In this document: in pieces, positions 45,085 through 53,920 of the stretch
How positions within the stretch are numbered: position 1 is the first letter of the stretch
Layout: each line of letters begins with the position of its first letter
Assembly: GCA_027920525.1 (NCBI GenBank)
Contig: CP115858.1
Span: 4,216,001-4,280,000, forward strand
DNA from: Chryseobacterium daecheongense
Lineage (GTDB): Bacteria > Bacteroidota > Bacteroidia > Flavobacteriales > Weeksellaceae
Length of the DNA: 64,000 nt
Direction of reading: 5' to 3'
Position numbers and translations under genes: made by a program
Notes under the pieces: model-generated
The model's input: only the letters and a program-made list of their open reading frames with translations
Told to the model about the DNA's origin: nothing
The model's database searches: none

Positions 45085-46536
45085 ATGTCATCACACATTT
45101 CAAATGAAAGACCACAACCGGATCAGGTATTAACAGATATTGCAGATTACGTATTGAACTTCGAAATTAAAAACGACCTGGCCTGGAAAACGGCCCACTA
45201 CTGCCTTTTAGATACTATTGGATGTGGATTGGAAGCTTTAACTTATCCTGCATGTACGAAATTATTGGGACCTATTGTAAAAGGAACTGTTGTTCCGAAT
45301 GGTGCAAAAGTGCCGGGAACTCAGTTTCAACTGGATCCGGTTCAGGCGGCTTTCAATATTGGAGCTATTATTCGTTGGCTGGATTTTAATGATACATGGC
45401 TAGCTGCAGAATGGGGACATCCTTCTGATAACTTAGGAGGAATTTTAGCAACCGCTGACTGGTTGTCCAGAACCCATATTGCAGAAGGAAAAGCTCCTTT
45501 GAAAATGAAGCAGGTGCTGGAAGCCATGATCATGGCGCATGAAATTCAGGGAGTAATTGCTCTTGAAAATTCATTCAACAGAGTAGGTTTAGATCACGTT
45601 TTATTAGTGAAGTTGGCTTCTACGGCCGTTGTAGGGAAATTAATTGGATTAACCCGTGATGAGCTGATCAATGCGATCTCATTGGCCTTTGTGGACGGAC
45701 AATCTTTAAGAACATACCGTCACGCTCCTAATACAGGAAGTCGTAAGTCATGGGCAGCCGGAGATGCCACTTCCAGAGCTGTGCGTTTAGCATTAATTGC
45801 CAAAACCGGCGAAATGGGTTATCCTTCGGTACTTACGGCTAAAATATGGGGATTCTATGATGTTTCATTTAAAGGAAATGAATTCAAATTTCAGCGTGAA
45901 TACGGTTCTTATGTAATGGAGAATGTATTGTTTAAGATCTCTTTCCCTGCTGAATTCCATTCACAAACAGCCGTGGAAGCAGCTATGACATTGCACCATC
46001 AATTAAAAGGGATGGGTAAAACAACTGAAGATATTAAAAAAATTACTATTCGTACGCATGAAGCGGCTATCAGGATTATCGATAAAAAAGGTCCCCTGAA
46101 TAATCCTGCAGACAGAGATCATGCGATTCAATATATGGTAGCGGTACCTCTTATCTTCGGAAGGCTGACTGCTGCCGACTATGAAGATAATATTGCTTCA
46201 GATCCAAGGATTGATATTCTTCGTGATAAAATTGAATGTATCGAGGAGGTTCAGTTTACCACTGATTACCATGATCCTGAAAAACGTTCCATTGCCAATG
46301 CATTAACAGTAGAGTTAAATGACGGAACTGTTTTGGAAGAAGTAAAAGTAGAGTATCCTATAGGACATAAACGAAGAAGGGATGAAGGAATTCCTGAACT
46401 GATTAAAAAGTATAAATTGAATCTCGCCCGTATATTCCCGGAAAAGCAGCAAAGACTTGTATTGGAAAATTCTCTGGAGTATGATAAGCTGGTTAACCTC
46501 AATGTTAATGAGTTTGTGGATCTTTTGGTTATTTAA
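45085..46536 (+). CDS. prpD: 2-methylcitrate dehydratase (MmgE/PrpD family)
   Basis: PrpD removes water from 2-methylcitrate without an iron-sulfur cluster. The 483 residues start with a short tail and then the family segment [23 protein letters not shown]. Typical marks are [20 protein letters not shown] (about 93), [11 protein letters not shown] (about 227) and [14 protein letters not shown] (about 288). No acnD, prpF or aconitase gene follows, so methylaconitate is handled by PrpD itself or by an aconitase elsewhere. Confidence 0.94.
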   Translation: MSSHISNERPQPDQVLTDIADYVLNFEIKNDLAWKTAHYCLLDTIGCGLEALTYPACTKLLGPIVKGTVVPNGAKVPGTQFQLDPVQAAFNIGAIIRWLDFNDTWLAAEWGHPSDNLGGILATADWLSRTHIAEGKAPLKMKQVLEAMIMAHEIQGVIALENSFNRVGLDHVLLVKLASTAVVGKLIGLTRDELINAISLAFVDGQSLRTYRHAPNTGSRKSWAAGDATSRAVRLALIAKTGEMGYPSVLTAKIWGFYDVSFKGNEFKFQREYGSYVMENVLFKISFPAEFHSQTAVEAAMTLHHQLKGMGKTTEDIKKITIRTHEAAIRIIDKKGPLNNPADRDHAIQYMVAVPLIFGRLTAADYEDNIASDPRIDILRDKIECIEEVQFTTDYHDPEKRSIANALTVELNDGTVLEEVKVEYPIGHKRRRDEGIPELIKKYKLNLARIFPEKQQRLVLENSLEYDKLVNLNVNEFVDLLVI

Positions 46537-46622
46537 TTATCTGAAATTCAATAAATAATTTCAGGAAAATAAAATAAATACTGACTTACCAAACACCTTA
46601 AAACAGATATTTGATTTTTTTT

Positions 46623-46655
46623 CAAAGCCTGAACAATCGTGAAGTTCAGGCTTTG
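46623..46655. terminator. strong hairpin after prpD
   Basis: A perfect 12-bp stem, CAAAGCCTGAAC with GTTCAGGCTTTG, lies between convergent genes. T residues are on the 5' side only, so it is not a classical terminator in either direction, but its position suggests that it ends transcripts. Confidence 0.6.
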
Positions 46656-46707
46656 ATATGTAATAACTTTTTATTGAAAATAAAATTGAAATTGTATCGA
46701 AGAATAC

Positions 46708-47037
46708 CTACGTTTTGATGACTCCTATCAAGCCTGCAAGGATAGCCATTCCGAATAAAAGATAGAACACTTTCGTTGGAACATTTTTCCCACTGTATAT
46801 TCCGCAAAAAGTTGAAACTCCTAAAAACAAAAATGATTTTGGGATGATCTTATATAAATTGATGTGAGGGTATTTCAGGACGACAAGGAGAATTCCTGTT
46901 AATAAAATGGTAACTCCAATAAGAATGTTTTTTTTATGAAGAACCTTATTCTGTTGAGGAAATAATATGGCAAGCTGAATAATAAATACTAAGAATGCGA
47001 TGAAATGTAAAACCAGAACGATATTAAATAAAATCAT
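46708..47037 (-). CDS. small four-helix membrane protein
   Basis: The 109-residue protein is almost entirely hydrophobic, with four predicted membrane helices (about 2-25, 38-60, 65-85 and 90-107). I do not recognise a family. The stop-start overlap with the DUF4267-like gene upstream (4 bp) shows that the two are translated together. Confidence 0.75.
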   Translation of the reverse strand: MILFNIVLVLHFIAFLVFIIQLAILFPQQNKVLHKKNILIGVTILLTGILLVVLKYPHINLYKIIPKSFLFLGVSTFCGIYSGKNVPTKVFYLLFGMAILAGLIGVIKT

Positions 47038-47432
47038 GATAGTATTAGTTTATGGTTTTGTAAATAATAAAATCCACACGACAGACAAATGATAACGGCG
47101 ATCAGGTGGGAAACTAAATGACCGGCAGTGGAGCCAGGATGTGATAGTACGACGAAGAAGTCTGTAGCTGGAATGATAGTTCCTAAAACCAGGATAACAC
47201 CTAATGCGAAGAACTGTTTTTTCCATAAAAGAAGGATAATGATCAATCCAAAGAAAAAATCACGGATTCCTTTGATATACTGAAAAGAAAAATCCCCATT
47301 GGTAACAGTACGGATACCATAATCTATTTCAGCACCAACAGGATTAATAAAAAAGCGGATTCCAATGTAAAGTAAACCAATACCTGAAATGAGGCTAAGC
47401 CAGAATGATGTTTTTTGTTGTAAACGTTTCAT
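47034..47432 (-). CDS. DUF4267-like membrane protein
   Basis: The preferred ATG gives 132 residues beginning MKRLQQKTSFWLSL; an upstream start would add eight. Four membrane helices are predicted. A charged IKGIRDFFFG segment near 62 and a late HPGSTAGHLVSHL resemble DUF4267. The function is unknown. It is the first gene of a two-gene unit, 69 bp downstream of a Crp/Fnr-type regulator that may control it. Confidence 0.75.
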   Translation of the reverse strand: MKRLQQKTSFWLSLISGIGLLYIGIRFFINPVGAEIDYGIRTVTNGDFSFQYIKGIRDFFFGLIIILLLWKKQFFALGVILVLGTIIPATDFFVVLSHPGSTAGHLVSHLIAVIICLSCGFYYLQNHKLILS

Positions 47433-47501
47433 AAGAACTTTATTTTGTTGATACAAAATTCTTCAACGTTTAATAGAAATTGATGCACCCAGGTTAATAA
47501 A

Positions 47502-48077
47502 TCATAAAAGTGATATTCTTTTTCTGATTCTGCTCAATGATTGTGGCTTTACTCCCACATAGGAAGCAATATAATATTGAGATATCCTTTGTTGCAGATC
47601 AAAATGCTCCTTAATAAATTTTTCGTAGCGGGATTTTGGAGAATCCGTATAAAATGAATTCCTGTCTTTTAATGTTTTGATAAGAACATACTCAATAGAT
47701 AGCCGTCCAAATCGCTCTCCATTTTTTACCTGTTCATACAGCTTCTGAAGATTTTCATAGCTGATGGTCCAGATCCGGGTATTTTCTAAAGCCTGAATGA
47801 GTTGCTTAGATGGTGTCTGCGGGCCAAAGCTTTCAAAATTACAGGTAAATTCATTTTCTTTTGAGAAGCCATAAGTTCTTTCTTCCCCATCATCATTGAT
47901 GTAATAACGGACAAGACCATTTTCAATAAAGCCGACATATTTGCAGATTTCACCTTCCTTAAGGAAAAAATCTCCTTTTTTATATTCTTTCAATCTGAAT
48001 AAGTTCTGAATTATTTTTTCTTCATCATAACTTATTTCTACTATCTTTTTTATAGCCACAAGTAAAGCATTATCCAT
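47502..48077 (-). CDS. Crp/Fnr-family transcriptional regulator
   Basis: The 191 residues have an N-terminal cyclic-nucleotide-binding-like barrel (FLKEGEICKYVGFIENGLVRYY, split here by context, about 36-57) and a C-terminal helical DNA-binding part with ISQYYIASYVGVKPQSLSRIRKR. No Cys cluster for an iron-sulfur sensor is present. Members of this Bacteroidota group often control a neighbouring small membrane or stress gene. Direct targets could be the two membrane-protein genes 69 bp downstream. Confidence 0.88.
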   Translation of the reverse strand: MDNALLVAIKKIVEISYDEEKIIQNLFRLKEYKKGDFFLKEGEICKYVGFIENGLVRYYINDDGEERTYGFSKENEFTCNFESFGPQTPSKQLIQALENTRIWTISYENLQKLYEQVKNGERFGRLSIEYVLIKTLKDRNSFYTDSPKSRYEKFIKEHFDLQQRISQYYIASYVGVKPQSLSRIRKRISLL

Positions 48078-48196
48078 TCTAAAACAATTTAGTTAGCGGT
48101 AAAACTTATATCAACAGTATAATTTTGATAATATGGAAAGTTACGGCTTTCAATTAAAGAATAATAAACTTTGCGCTCAGTATTTTATTGAGCAGA

Positions 48197-48787
48197 TTAC
48201 TGATATTGGTATTCGATATTACTCCACAAAACAACATCACCGGATTCGGTCATTTCTGCTGGTTTATTAAAAGCACTTTTACCGAAAATAGTTTCATATT
48301 GTGTAACACCAAAAGTGTTCGTTTGTGAAATCAGCATGGGTCCGAAATCAGTTCTTGGAACTTTTTTTACATACCGTAGTGATCTCTTTAATGTAAATGA
48401 AGATTTTTCTCTGTTAAAATTACCGATATAGGTCAATTCGTTATGATCATTGATAAATACAGAATCCTTGTCCATTGTAATGGTATATTTTATGCCGGCT
48501 GATGTTTCGGAAATCAGCTGTAAAGAGCTGTTTTTTATGTCAAGACTTATTTTCCTCCATATTGGTTCCTGATAAGTTCCCCAATAAGCAGTCAGATAAG
48601 ATTCGCCGGGATCAGATTCCTGGGCAATCGGTCCTTTATAAAGAGTAACATTTTTTACAAGATAATTTTTATATTCCAGGTTATATAATGTTTTTTCCGT
48701 TGGTTTTGGTTTTTCAGAAATATCATCATTTCCCGCACATGAAATGAGTAATGTCGAAACTAAAAGAATATTGAGAATAGGTTTCAT
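48197..48787 (-). CDS. hypothetical lipoprotein
   Basis: The 196-residue protein has a lipoprotein signal with lipobox LISC (about Cys17) and then AGNDDISEKPKPTEK, a charged linker. The remainder has beta-rich sequence including SYLTAYWGTYQEP and a C-terminal NIEYQYQ, with no family that I recognise. It is monocistronic by position and might be a surface or periplasmic lipoprotein. Confidence 0.65.
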   Translation of the reverse strand: MKPILNILLVSTLLISCAGNDDISEKPKPTEKTLYNLEYKNYLVKNVTLYKGPIAQESDPGESYLTAYWGTYQEPIWRKISLDIKNSSLQLISETSAGIKYTITMDKDSVFINDHNELTYIGNFNREKSSFTLKRSLRYVKKVPRTDFGPMLISQTNTFGVTQYETIFGKSAFNKPAEMTESGDVVLWSNIEYQYQ

Positions 48788-49022
48788 TGCAATTTAAAAT
48801 TGTATCGTCAGGATAGTTTTTACGTATGTTTAATTCACGGTAAAGATACTTATTATTGTATTAAATCTCCTCAAATACTTTATATATGGGCTTTTTAATA
48901 ATTGTTAAATTTGCAATGAGCTAGTTTTTAGTAATTTAATTTTTGACAGTATTCATTAAATTGCGTCAAAAATGTGATGGAAAAAATACTTTCTTCAATT
49001 CTAATAAGGTTGACTGTTTAAT

Positions 49023-49436
49023 TTAATAAGCCCTTTCAATATTGATTTCTTCATAAGTGTCCCACATATCAGTAGTGATTTTCGTTACCGTTAGTTCATT
49101 GCCATTTATTGAAGCTTTGTAATTGACAAAATTAAGGGTCATATTTGAAGAGGAACTGTTATAATATCCCTTTTGTATTTCATATTTTTCGCAGTTTATG
49201 TACGATACAAAAGTTGCAGGAGTAGTATCGATAAGCTGATCGATCTGGTAGTATGATTTTGCAGCACAGGTACCATCATGCGATACGGTAAAGGTTACCA
49301 CCCCATTTTTTTTCTTAAACGACTGGTACAAATAGTATCTGGTAGATTTTTTAGATGGGGCAGGAGAAGTATAATCCGAATCACTTATGCAGGAAGTAAG
49401 AAAAAGAATTGATAAGACCAGCAGGAACACTTTCAT
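49023..49436 (-). CDS. hypothetical lipoprotein
   Basis: The preferred ATG gives 137 residues with a lipoprotein signal (lipobox LTSC, about Cys16), then ISDSDYTSPAPSKKSTRYY. Two further Cys residues in the mature part could form a disulfide. Beta-rich with Ser/Thr/Tyr, no recognisable family. It has a similar size and lipoprotein style to the gene upstream at 48.2 kb, but no obvious sequence match. Confidence 0.6.
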   Translation of the reverse strand: MKVFLLVLSILFLTSCISDSDYTSPAPSKKSTRYYLYQSFKKKNGVVTFTVSHDGTCAAKSYYQIDQLIDTTPATFVSYINCEKYEIQKGYYNSSSSNMTLNFVNYKASINGNELTVTKITTDMWDTYEEINIERAY

Positions 49437-49577
49437 AATTTGATGTTTTTGCAAAGATATACTTTGATATTATATAATGCTATTACTTTCATTAATGGAT
49501 ATCTTAACATAGCTTTTGATATATACATTATAGAAAAAAATGAAAATTTAAATATACAAGTCTGTCTATTTAATTTA

Positions 49578-49585
49578 TATCTTTG
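49578..49585 (+). promoter_or_regulatory. -7 element immediately before the TetR gene
   Basis: TATCTTTG matches the -7 consensus and ends 4 bp before the ATG at 49590. Transcription probably starts on the ATG, making the mRNA leaderless. Confidence 0.65.
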
Positions 49586-49589
49586 TACC

Positions 49590-50153
49590 ATGAAACAAAG
49601 AGGACAAGTTGTAACCGACAGGATATTGGATACCGCCGAACGTTTATTTTATAGACAGGGTTATAGTAATACCGGTATCAATCAGATCATTGAAGAGGCT
49701 GATATTGCCAAGGCATCTTTGTATAAACATTTTGAAACAAAGACGGACCTGTTGATCGCTTATATCCGCCGTACGCATGAGCTATGGTTCAGCAGGCTGG
49801 AAAGCAGTGTCAACAAAGTTAAAGATCCTAAACAGAAACTACTGGCACTTTTTGATCATCACACCGAACGTCAGAAATTCAGGCAGTTCGGAGGCTGTCC
49901 GTTCATTAAAGCAAATGATGAAGCAGGGACAAGTGATCCGGAAGTTTTAGCCGAAATACAATCAGCTAAAGTGCACAGTAAAGAATTTATAAAAACCCTT
50001 GTTGAAAATTCCGGACATAAGAAAATATTGTCTGATGAAGAGCTGGCAGAAACAATCTACGTTATGCTGGAAGGCGCTATTGTTACCGCCTCCGTCTTTA
50101 AAAAACCTGACGAAATTCATTCTGCCAAAAAAATCATTGAAAAACTGATCTAG
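49590..50153 (+). CDS. TetR-family transcriptional regulator
   Basis: I start at the ATG that follows the promoter, which gives MKQRGQVVTDRILDTAE and 187 residues. The helix-turn-helix is in GINQIIEEADIAKASLYKHF (about 29-48). The C-terminal part has GGCPFIKANDEAG near 105, with a Cys that could sense a reactive ligand, and resembles the TetR C-terminal domains of the NemR/ComR-like group. It is separated by 1 bp from the transporter gene and probably represses the whole run through ogt and alkA. Confidence 0.93.
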   Translation: MKQRGQVVTDRILDTAERLFYRQGYSNTGINQIIEEADIAKASLYKHFETKTDLLIAYIRRTHELWFSRLESSVNKVKDPKQKLLALFDHHTERQKFRQFGGCPFIKANDEAGTSDPEVLAEIQSAKVHSKEFIKTLVENSGHKKILSDEELAETIYVMLEGAIVTASVFKKPDEIHSAKKIIEKLI

Positions 50154-50154
50154 A

Positions 50155-51567
50155 ATGAAAGATATAAAAAATAAGTGGCTGGAGCTGATCATTGTATTGG
50201 CTGCACCTTTACTTTCTGTAATTGATGTATTCATCATCAACGTGGCGATACCTACCATTAAAAAAGGAGTTCATGCGACTGATGGCGAAATGCAGTTCGT
50301 TATTGCGGGATACTTGCTTGGTTATGCTGCTTTTCTTATTACCGGAGGTAGAGCGGGAGACCATTTTGGAAGAAAGAAAGTTTTCTTTTGGGGAATGTTT
50401 GCCTTTACAGTTGCTTCATGCTTATGTGGTCTTTCGCAATCCTCTTTTCAGCTGAATGCAACCAGGATACTCCAGGGGCTCAGTGCATCATGTATGGTTC
50501 CGCAAACCATAGCGTTTATACAAGTTCTTTTTACTGATACTAAAGAGCGGGCAAAAGCATTTGGCCTGTATGGTATAACACTTGGAACTGCTGCAGCCAT
50601 CGGTCAAATGCTGGGAGGATACCTATCGGATACCCATTGGTTCATAGAAGGCTGGAGACTCGTGTTTTTTATCAATCTTCCTATCGGGATCGTTACACTT
50701 TGGGCAACTCATAAATACCTCACGGAAACCCCGAAACATGAGTCTACAAAATTCGACTATACAGGAATATTGATTTTAACACTGGCATTATTTTCCCTTA
50801 TTTATCCCCTGATCCAGGGTCGTGAATCAGGGTGGCCAGTGTGGAGTTTTGCATTGCTTATTTTATCAGCCATTTTGTTTACATTTTTTATTTATAATCA
50901 GAAAATTAAACTTTCCAGAAATGGAAACCCTTTGATTGATGTAAGATTGTTTAGAATAAAAGATTTCAATATCGGTCTGGTTGCGGTATTATTTCATTTT
51001 ATGCTGCATACGGCATATCTTTTACTCAGTGCCGTTTATTTACAAAATGGATTGGGTATCTCAGCAATGGATAGCGGATTGTACTTTGTTGTTCCCGGGA
51101 TTTTATTTATCATATCATCTCTTATGGCGTCGAGGCTGATTGTTATATTTGGAAAAAGAGTATTACAAGTGGGAGTGGTTATTCTGTTTATGGCATTTTA
51201 TCTCCAGATGACACTTTGGAAACCCGGGATCAGTACCTCGCTGATTATCGGTCTAATGGGAATGTGGGGACTCGGAAACGGATTGGTCCTTCCTTCATTA
51301 TTAAATGTTGCTCTGAAAAATGTACCTTCACAGTATGCAGGTGCAGCTGCTGGAATCTATTCAACTTTTCAGCAAACAGCATCGGCACTGGGAGTAAGTA
51401 TCATTGGAGGTGTGTTCTTTTATTTTTCAAAAGACGGCTGGCAGGAGGCTTACCATTTCGGGGTTATCTGTCTGTTGATTTGCGTTGTAATCGTAGGGCT
51501 GATGTTACAGTTACTTCCCGGAGCAAAATCGGTAAACGAAACTAATGGAAAAGTACTTAAAACATGA
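50155..51567 (+). CDS. MFS drug exporter (DHA2, EmrB/QacA type)
   Basis: The 470-residue protein has about 14 membrane helices and the DHA2-type signature: IDVFIINVAIPTI in helix 1 (about 23) and the motif A GGRAGDHFGRKK (about 65). It should export small hydrophobic or cationic compounds by proton antiport. The gene follows tetR by 1 bp and precedes ogt by 3 bp. No EmrA-like adaptor is encoded nearby. Confidence 0.93.
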   Translation: MKDIKNKWLELIIVLAAPLLSVIDVFIINVAIPTIKKGVHATDGEMQFVIAGYLLGYAAFLITGGRAGDHFGRKKVFFWGMFAFTVASCLCGLSQSSFQLNATRILQGLSASCMVPQTIAFIQVLFTDTKERAKAFGLYGITLGTAAAIGQMLGGYLSDTHWFIEGWRLVFFINLPIGIVTLWATHKYLTETPKHESTKFDYTGILILTLALFSLIYPLIQGRESGWPVWSFALLILSAILFTFFIYNQKIKLSRNGNPLIDVRLFRIKDFNIGLVAVLFHFMLHTAYLLLSAVYLQNGLGISAMDSGLYFVVPGILFIISSLMASRLIVIFGKRVLQVGVVILFMAFYLQMTLWKPGISTSLIIGLMGMWGLGNGLVLPSLLNVALKNVPSQYAGAAAGIYSTFQQTASALGVSIIGGVFFYFSKDGWQEAYHFGVICLLICVVIVGLMLQLLPGAKSVNETNGKVLKT

Positions 51568-51570
51568 ACC

Positions 51571-52080
51571 ATGGATGATAAAAGGCTAGTATACAAAGAT
51601 GTTTCTTCTCCTGTCGGATTAATCAGGGTAATCGCTTCAGATGTGGGGCTTGTGGCTATAATCTGGGAAGGCGAAGATTATAAAAGAACCCAACTTTCTA
51701 TTCCGGAAAGGGAAGATCTGCACCCTATACTTTTACAGACGGAAAAAGAGTTAAAAGAATATTTTGAAAACAGCAGAAAATTCTTTGATGTTCCATTGGA
51801 TCTGGAAGGAACGGAATTTCAGATTAAAGTCTGGAAAGCTTTATTGAAAATTCCTTATGGTATGACAAAAACCTACGGGGACCTGGCTAAGATTCTGGGA
51901 GATACAAAAGCAGTACGTGCAGTAGGCGGTGCTCTAAATAAGAACCCCATCTCAATTATTGTCCCTTGTCATAGAGTAGTAGGAGCGTCAGGGAAATTGG
52001 TGGGCTTTGCCGGAGGGTTGGAAAACAAATTAATTTTACTTGATCTCGAGAAAAGCTTCAGAATGCCGTCTTTATTTTAA
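51571..52080 (+). CDS. ogt: methylated-DNA-protein-cysteine methyltransferase
   Basis: The protein takes methyl groups from O6-methylguanine onto its active-site Cys, in a suicide reaction. The 169 residues have the N-terminal domain and the C-terminal helix-turn-helix domain with IIVPCHRVVG (Cys at about 132), the preceding KNP and the following GFAGGLENK loop. It is 3 bp after the MFS gene and the first of two DNA alkylation repair genes in this transcript. No Ada-type N-terminal regulatory domain is present. Confidence 0.95.
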   Translation: MDDKRLVYKDVSSPVGLIRVIASDVGLVAIIWEGEDYKRTQLSIPEREDLHPILLQTEKELKEYFENSRKFFDVPLDLEGTEFQIKVWKALLKIPYGMTKTYGDLAKILGDTKAVRAVGGALNKNPISIIVPCHRVVGASGKLVGFAGGLENKLILLDLEKSFRMPSLF

Positions 52081-52105
52081 ATTTAATATAAAAAAAACAG
52101 ATTGT

Positions 52106-52756
52106 ATGGAATCAACATCGGAGACCAGAGTTTTTAACCTTGAAAATTTCCATCAGCTATGTGAGCATTTAGCAGCTCATGATCAGGATTTAAGGGAAGT
52201 TTTAGAAAACCACGGTTACCCGCCGATGTGGACCCGTAAGAACACTTTTGAAACACTAGTCCATATTATTCTGGAGCAACAGGTTTCATTGGCTTCTGCT
52301 TTAGCTGCCCTCAATAAACTAAAAGAAAAAATGCAGGAGATTACTCCTGAACATATTCTCAAACTTACGGATGAAGAGTTGAGAAAATGCTATGTAAGTC
52401 GGCAGAAGATTGTATATATCAGAGGTCTTGCAGAAGCCATTATAAAAGGTGAAATAGATCTTGAAAAGCTATCGGAAATGTCGGATGACGAAGCACGTAA
52501 AACATTAGTAAGCCTAAAAGGAATAGGTAACTGGACAGTTGATGTTTATCTGATGTTTACCCTTCAGCGGGCAGATATATTCCCGATTGGGGACCTGGCT
52601 GCGGTCAATGCTTTAAAACGTTTGAAACAACTTCCGTCCAAAGTTGCCAGAGAAGAAATACTTGAAATCAGTGAACAGTGGAAACCCTTCAGGTCTGTCG
52701 CTTCTATGATGCTCTGGCACTATTATTTGTCTAATGCGAAAAAGAGGACCGGATGA
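52106..52756 (+). CDS. DNA-3-methyladenine glycosylase (AlkA-like, HhH-GPD)
   Basis: The chosen ATG gives MESTSETRVF and 216 residues; an earlier in-frame ATG overlaps ogt. The HhH-GPD fold has the hairpin LKGIGNWTVDVYL (about 137) and the catalytic Asp in FPIGDLAAVNAL (about 163). VHIILEQQVSLASA (about 52) is the usual helix with the wedge residue. It should excise 3-methyladenine and similar alkylated bases. It belongs to the alkA/Mag branch without the AlkA N-terminal domain. It ends the tetR-MFS-ogt run. Confidence 0.9.
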   Translation: MESTSETRVFNLENFHQLCEHLAAHDQDLREVLENHGYPPMWTRKNTFETLVHIILEQQVSLASALAALNKLKEKMQEITPEHILKLTDEELRKCYVSRQKIVYIRGLAEAIIKGEIDLEKLSEMSDDEARKTLVSLKGIGNWTVDVYLMFTLQRADIFPIGDLAAVNALKRLKQLPSKVAREEILEISEQWKPFRSVASMMLWHYYLSNAKKRTG

Positions 52757-52801
52757 AAACCATTATTGAATCGTAGTTTTACGTAAAGATAATCTCAAAA
52801 A

Positions 52802-53581
52802 TTATTCTTCTTTCAGCTCTTCAAAATAAAGCATTACTTTTTTTTCAGTTTCATCTTGTAAGATTATGTTGTTGCCGAAGAGGACGTTCCTTAATTTCCG
52901 GTATAATAAAACTGAATGGTGGAGGCATTCCAATAATGAGTGCCGATTGTATTGTGGCAGGGTAAGTTTTAAATCTTCAAGATCTTTAATATCCAGATCT
53001 GTTTCTACTTTTCTTACACCTCTCGGTAAATTATTGTTTTTGATATGGAGGAGTGGTCCAAAGACACTCATCCTCAAAAAACCTAAGAAGTCAAAGGCTT
53101 CAAAATACTCACCTCGACCCACCTTCAGTAAAGCGTAATGTATCCATATCCAAAACCGGTCTTCAATCCACTGATAGTCCGGATACGGAAAACTGGAGAC
53201 GGAATGGTCGATAACTTTCTGAAGTCTGCCATTTTTGTCAAGAAGAATGGTGGGGGTTTCAACTCTTTCATGAAATTCCTCCAAAGTGACAAATTTTAGA
53301 TCTACATGCAAGAGAGGGTTGTCATATAAACAAATTAAAAGCCTTGGTTCCCCAACATGTTCACCTGTAAATGCTGAAAGGAAATTACCCAAACGTTTTG
53401 CATAATTAATCATCACATTTTTGTCTCCTGTAACTTTTTGTTCGGTTACAATAATCAAATCCAGATCAGAAAATTCATCCATCTGATCTGATATCCATGA
53501 GCCTCCGACAGCCAAACCGATGATGGTCTCATCAGTTTGCAGAATCTCTTTAGCCTTGTTTGCAAATTCAACCTGTATCAT
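52802..53581 (-). CDS. nucleotidyltransferase-domain protein
   Basis: The 259-residue protein has a polymerase-beta-like nucleotidyltransferase motif at the N-terminus: GGSWISDQMDEFSDLDLIIV (Gly-Ser then Asp-x-Asp, about 27-46), with a third acidic residue in LHVDLKFV (about 95). The C-terminal half is helical. This is the overall shape of small aminoglycoside or streptothricin adenylyltransferase-like enzymes, but the substrate is unknown and I would not call it a resistance gene. It is convergent with the alkA-like gene. Confidence 0.85.
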   Translation of the reverse strand: MIQVEFANKAKEILQTDETIIGLAVGGSWISDQMDEFSDLDLIIVTEQKVTGDKNVMINYAKRLGNFLSAFTGEHVGEPRLLICLYDNPLLHVDLKFVTLEEFHERVETPTILLDKNGRLQKVIDHSVSSFPYPDYQWIEDRFWIWIHYALLKVGRGEYFEAFDFLGFLRMSVFGPLLHIKNNNLPRGVRKVETDLDIKDLEDLKLTLPQYNRHSLLECLHHSVLLYRKLRNVLFGNNIILQDETEKKVMLYFEELKEE

Positions 53582-53744
53582 TTCGACGTTTTAATAACGG
53601 TATTGTTTTTATATGTCAAGAAGCCTAAATTATAAAAAATAACAAATAGGTGAGCTAATATATTTTGAAGCCATTACGTCTTCGAACCATTTGAGATATT
53701 AGAAGTAGGAGCTAAAGATTTCTTTGACTGTTAACCAGGAATCT
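53582..53744. other. non-coding spacer
   Basis: Nothing recognisable is seen between the nucleotidyltransferase start and the tRNA relic, beyond AT-rich DNA that should contain the promoter of the minus-strand gene. Confidence 0.4.
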
Positions 53745-53794
53745 TAAGAACTGGTGTATGAGACCAGCATGTCTACCAATTCCGCCATCCGGTC
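53745..53794 (-). pseudogene. tRNA-Leu relic (5' two thirds)
   Basis: On the minus strand the sequence begins GACCGGA-TG-GCGG, continues with AATTGGTAGAC, the bacterial tRNA-Leu D-loop, and then an anticodon arm CTGGT-CTCATAC-ACCAG. After the arm the variable and T regions are lost and the acceptor 3' strand TCCGGTC is not found. The loop reads CAT where a tRNA-Leu(CAA) would have CAA, so the gene is mutated as well as truncated. It is a relic and not a working tRNA. Confidence 0.7.
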
Positions 53795-53875
53795 TTGCAA
53801 TTGGTGTGCATAAAACGGGTTAAAGAATTTGAATAATAAAAATTTTTGATTTTGTTAGTAAATTATACCAAAAAT

Positions 53876-53908
53876 AAAAACCTCCGAAAATACTTTCAGA
53901 GGTTTTTT
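53876..53908. terminator. terminator next to the tRNA 3' end
   Basis: AACCTC-GAAA and TTTC-GAGGTT pair with A and T tracts on both sides. On the minus strand it directly follows the tRNA 3' end at 53909-53920 and was probably that gene's terminator. Confidence 0.8.
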
Positions 53909-53920
53909 GTACCCGTAACC
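53909..53920 (-). other. tRNA 3'-end remnant, possible att half site
   Basis: The minus strand reads GGTTACGGGTAC, like the acceptor end of a flavobacterial tRNA, followed by a normal terminator. The expected T-arm and body are missing to the right. A duplicated tRNA 3' end of this kind is what an integrated island leaves at its far edge. Confidence 0.45.

Noticed and set aside
52802..53581. Nucleotidyltransferase as an antibiotic resistance gene
   Set aside because: Only the general nucleotidyltransferase motif is visible. Nothing shows an aminoglycoside as substrate.
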